A program made the position numbers and the translations under genes. A stretch of DNA of 6,791 bases, from the NCBI GenBank assembly GCA_964553715.1, contig CAZKKY010000040.1, positions 1-6,791 of the forward strand, written 5' to 3'. Origin of the DNA: JAGOJE01 sp964553715. Lineage in GTDB: Bacteria > Pseudomonadota > Alphaproteobacteria > Rickettsiales > Rickettsiaceae. The stretch's first letter is position 1, and the number at the start of each line of letters is the position of its first letter. Of the stretch, positions 4,750 through 6,791 are shown in pieces. The notes under the pieces were generated by a model that searched no databases, was not told the origin of the DNA, and was given only the letters and a program-made list of their open reading frames with translations.

Positions 4750-6791
4750 GTGCAGTCCTATATTACATCATATAACAGTCATTGGTATCTTTATAAAAAT
4801 TATTTAACATCAATTGAGGGAATAAAGTTTACTTTTAGAGAGATAGATATTATCGCTTGCATTTTGCATAACAGGGTAGAGAAAAAAATTGCAGTTATTT
4901 GCGGGGTTACTATATCTACTGTAAGTACTCATGTTCACAATATTATGAACAAGATACATTGTAATTCAAAGGATCGCATTATAGATTTTATTCATCAGGC
5001 TGGAGTAATTAAAATCTTGGACGAATATTACTATTCTCTAGTAGTACAGTATAACTTTGAAAAAGCACTAGATAAAATTGCTACTCAGGTCAACAAAAAA
5101 CTAATGAATTGTTGCTATCTAAGAGATATAGAACTTCAAAACCATATATTGTATAAGGTTATTAAAACTCATTTTAGAAAAGCAAATATCAATTTATTAG
5201 AAATTAAAAATCCTACATCTGTAATTGATCTTAGTACAATTACAGAAAATTCTTATTATCAAAACTTTTTTCAAGTTTTATCTGAATTGCTAGACCATGA
5301 GAAAGTAAATAAAATCTATAAAGAATTTGAAGAAAATTGTAGAGAAATAAATGAAACTTTTGATATTAAAACACCTATTTATATTAAAAATCGATATTTT
5401 GATTTAAGGAATTTTTGGAGTAAAAAAAAGTTAATATATAGATTTATAGCTTCTTTTATTTTATTTATATTTTTATTCTTGTTAGTTACTAATCCTTTTA
5501 ATTTTAGATTTCTATCAGCTAGAGATTCTAATGTAATAGAGGATTTAGAAGAATTTTTGTCCTCATCTACAGCAAGCCAATTTACAGCAAATAACATATC
5601 GAAAGAACAATATGCAAAGAACCAAAGCTTGATAAAAATAATAGAAAAAATCATTGCTTCAGACAATACGAAAGAAGTGCAAAAATATTTTAACAGACCA
5701 GAAATATCTTCAGATTTTTTAATGAAGTACTTACACATTACGCAAGCCCTATCTTTGTACTATTTGTACAATGAGCATGATGGGGTGAAAGCCCTTAACA
5801 TCTTGCGATATTCAAAAAATTTGGCTGAAAATTATATTAACAGTAGAAGCAAGATGATAATTGATTTTAATAATATAACCGGAAAAGAGCTTTTGATTGA
5901 ACTGAGCATAGCCGAGCATTTACCAGAGTTATATAGCAGAATATTATATGCTATTGGAAGGTCGTATATGTATAATAACGATTCTAGTGAACTAGAAATT
6001 GGAAGGAAATATTTTGAACTGACAAGATATTTAGGCAAGAAATTAAATCTATTTGAAGGATATATGAGTAGTCTACACGGAATCATTCCTATAGAAAAAA
6101 GACAAGTAGAAATATTGCTAAAAAATCCTAATAGAAATCAAACAGATATCGAAACCGCTAATTTAAGATTAGCTAAAATAATAACAATATATCAAAATCT
6201 GAAGCTAGATAATAATAGTTATATTTTAGATTATGATCCTTCAAAAAATACTAATCAACAAACTATAATACCCAGCAGCAATCTACATAATCTGTTATGT
6301 TGCGATAGTAATACAATAAATATTTATAAATTTCTTATTGAGATTGATAATGAAAATAAAACAGAAACTTATGTTGATGATATTATAAATATTTTAAGTA
6401 AAAGCACCAGATTTCCTGGGTTATTAGAAATAATAGCAGACTCTGCTGCAAGGAAAAAAGCTGTTTTATATAATGATTTAGGCGACATACTATTAGTGCT
6501 AGATAATAAACAATATGCTGACCAAAAACTTAGACTATTTCTTCAAAATAGATTACATATTAACTCAGATAATAATCTACATTTAGCAGAACAATTGTTT
6601 GATCATGCCAAAACGGGTAGTAGAGAAACAGATTACACGAAAGCTGATGCCTTAGATGGACTTGCTAAAGTTTATAGAAAATATTTATATTCAAAAACTA
6701 TGTCTACAGAACAAATGAAGCAATTAAAAGAAAAGATTGTAGAATATATTAAAAAACGAGATCTAATCAATAAAACATTACAAAGAAAGAT
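4750..6791 (+). CDS. Membrane-anchored LuxR-type HTH regulator with TPR-like C-terminal region (3' end outside window)
   Basis: An uninterrupted frame of 680 codons runs from GTG at 4750 to the window edge; I translated it throughout and found no stop. In-frame stops at 4717 and 4723 leave GTG as the only ordinary start. The first ATG, codon 66, would cut the DNA-binding domain. Only a weak GAG (4738-4740) serves as ribosome site. Residues 27-85 are a LuxR/GerE helix-turn-helix: FTFREIDII, KKIAVICGVTISTVSTHVHN, IMNKI, matching the family pattern TxRExxxL, KxIA, TVxxHxxxIxxKL. Residues 86-217 are helical. KKK (225-227) precedes one hydrophobic segment at about 229-247, so positive-inside topology puts the HTH in the cytoplasm and the rest outside. 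The distal part has TPR-like helix pairs at about 326-363, 395-430 and 568-600. No receiver or autoinducer domain is seen. A ToxR/CadC-like one-component sensor is likely but inferred. Confidence 0.88.
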   Translation, partial: MQSYITSYNSHWYLYKNYLTSIEGIKFTFREIDIIACILHNRVEKKIAVICGVTISTVSTHVHNIMNKIHCNSKDRIIDFIHQAGVIKILDEYYYSLVVQYNFEKALDKIATQVNKKLMNCCYLRDIELQNHILYKVIKTHFRKANINLLEIKNPTSVIDLSTITENSYYQNFFQVLSELLDHEKVNKIYKEFEENCREINETFDIKTPIYIKNRYFDLRNFWSKKKLIYRFIASFILFIFLFLLVTNPFNFRFLSARDSNVIEDLEEFLSSSTASQFTANNISKEQYAKNQSLIKIIEKIIASDNTKEVQKYFNRPEISSDFLMKYLHITQALSLYYLYNEHDGVKALNILRYSKNLAENYINSRSKMIIDFNNITGKELLIELSIAEHLPELYSRILYAIGRSYMYNNDSSELEIGRKYFELTRYLGKKLNLFEGYMSSLHGIIPIEKRQVEILLKNPNRNQTDIETANLRLAKIITIYQNLKLDNNSYILDYDPSKNTNQQTIIPSSNLHNLLCCDSNTINIYKFLIEIDNENKTETYVDDIINILSKSTRFPGLLEIIADSAARKKAVLYNDLGDILLVLDNKQYADQKLRLFLQNRLHINSDNNLHLAEQLFDHAKTGSRETDYTKADALDGLAKVYRKYLYSKTMSTEQMKQLKEKIVEYIKKRDLINKTLQRK

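Noticed and set aside
4945..4947. ATG at codon 66 as the start of the LuxR-type gene
   Set aside because: It would begin inside the recognition helix and destroy a well-preserved helix-turn-helix. The GTG at 4750 keeps it intact.
5379..6086. Minus-strand open frames at 5379-5738 and 5832-6086
   Set aside because: They are antisense shadows of the continuous LuxR-TPR frame. Their Leu/Ile/Phe-rich translations reflect AT-rich antisense codons.
1..6791. CRISPR array, tRNA, rRNA, riboswitch or complete insertion sequence
   Set aside because: No regularly spaced repeats of 20 bases or more, cloverleaf sequences, rRNA motifs or terminal inverted repeats flanking a transposase were seen by eye.

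Overview
The window is very AT-rich DNA that looks like a low-GC intracellular bacterium, most plausibly an alphaproteobacterial (Rickettsiales-like) endosymbiont. The pointers are the base composition, the tail of an Rpn/PD-(D/E)XK 'transposase' family protein, and two large TPR-type proteins of the kind common in protist-associated bacteria. There is no rRNA, tRNA or housekeeping gene to fix the taxonomy, so this is an inference.

Layout. Positions 1-241 (+) hold the C-terminal 79 codons of an Rpn-family nuclease/transposase. After an 11-bp gap a very large gene lies tail-to-tail with it (253-4527, minus strand). It encodes a 1424-residue protein with a nucleotidyltransferase-like domain (GS-x10-DxE motif), TPR repeats including a kinesin-light-chain-like unit, and an unrecognised C-terminal third. 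A 222-bp divergent intergenic region (4528-4749) carries several inverted and direct repeats and plausible promoters for both directions. From 4750 to the window end (+) runs an uninterrupted 680-codon frame starting with GTG. It is easily missed because it lacks an early ATG and has no stop inside the window. It encodes a LuxR-type helix-turn-helix at the N-terminus, one transmembrane segment, and a long helical TPR-like C-terminal region.

How the parts may work together. The divergent arrangement, the GTG starts on both genes and the dyad-rich shared promoter region suggest that the membrane-anchored LuxR-type protein could regulate itself and the giant nucleotidyltransferase-TPR protein. 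This would be a ToxR/CadC-like one-component circuit built on a LuxR DNA-binding domain, controlling a possible host-interaction or signalling protein. The domains are read from the sequence. The regulatory link and the function of the large protein are inference.
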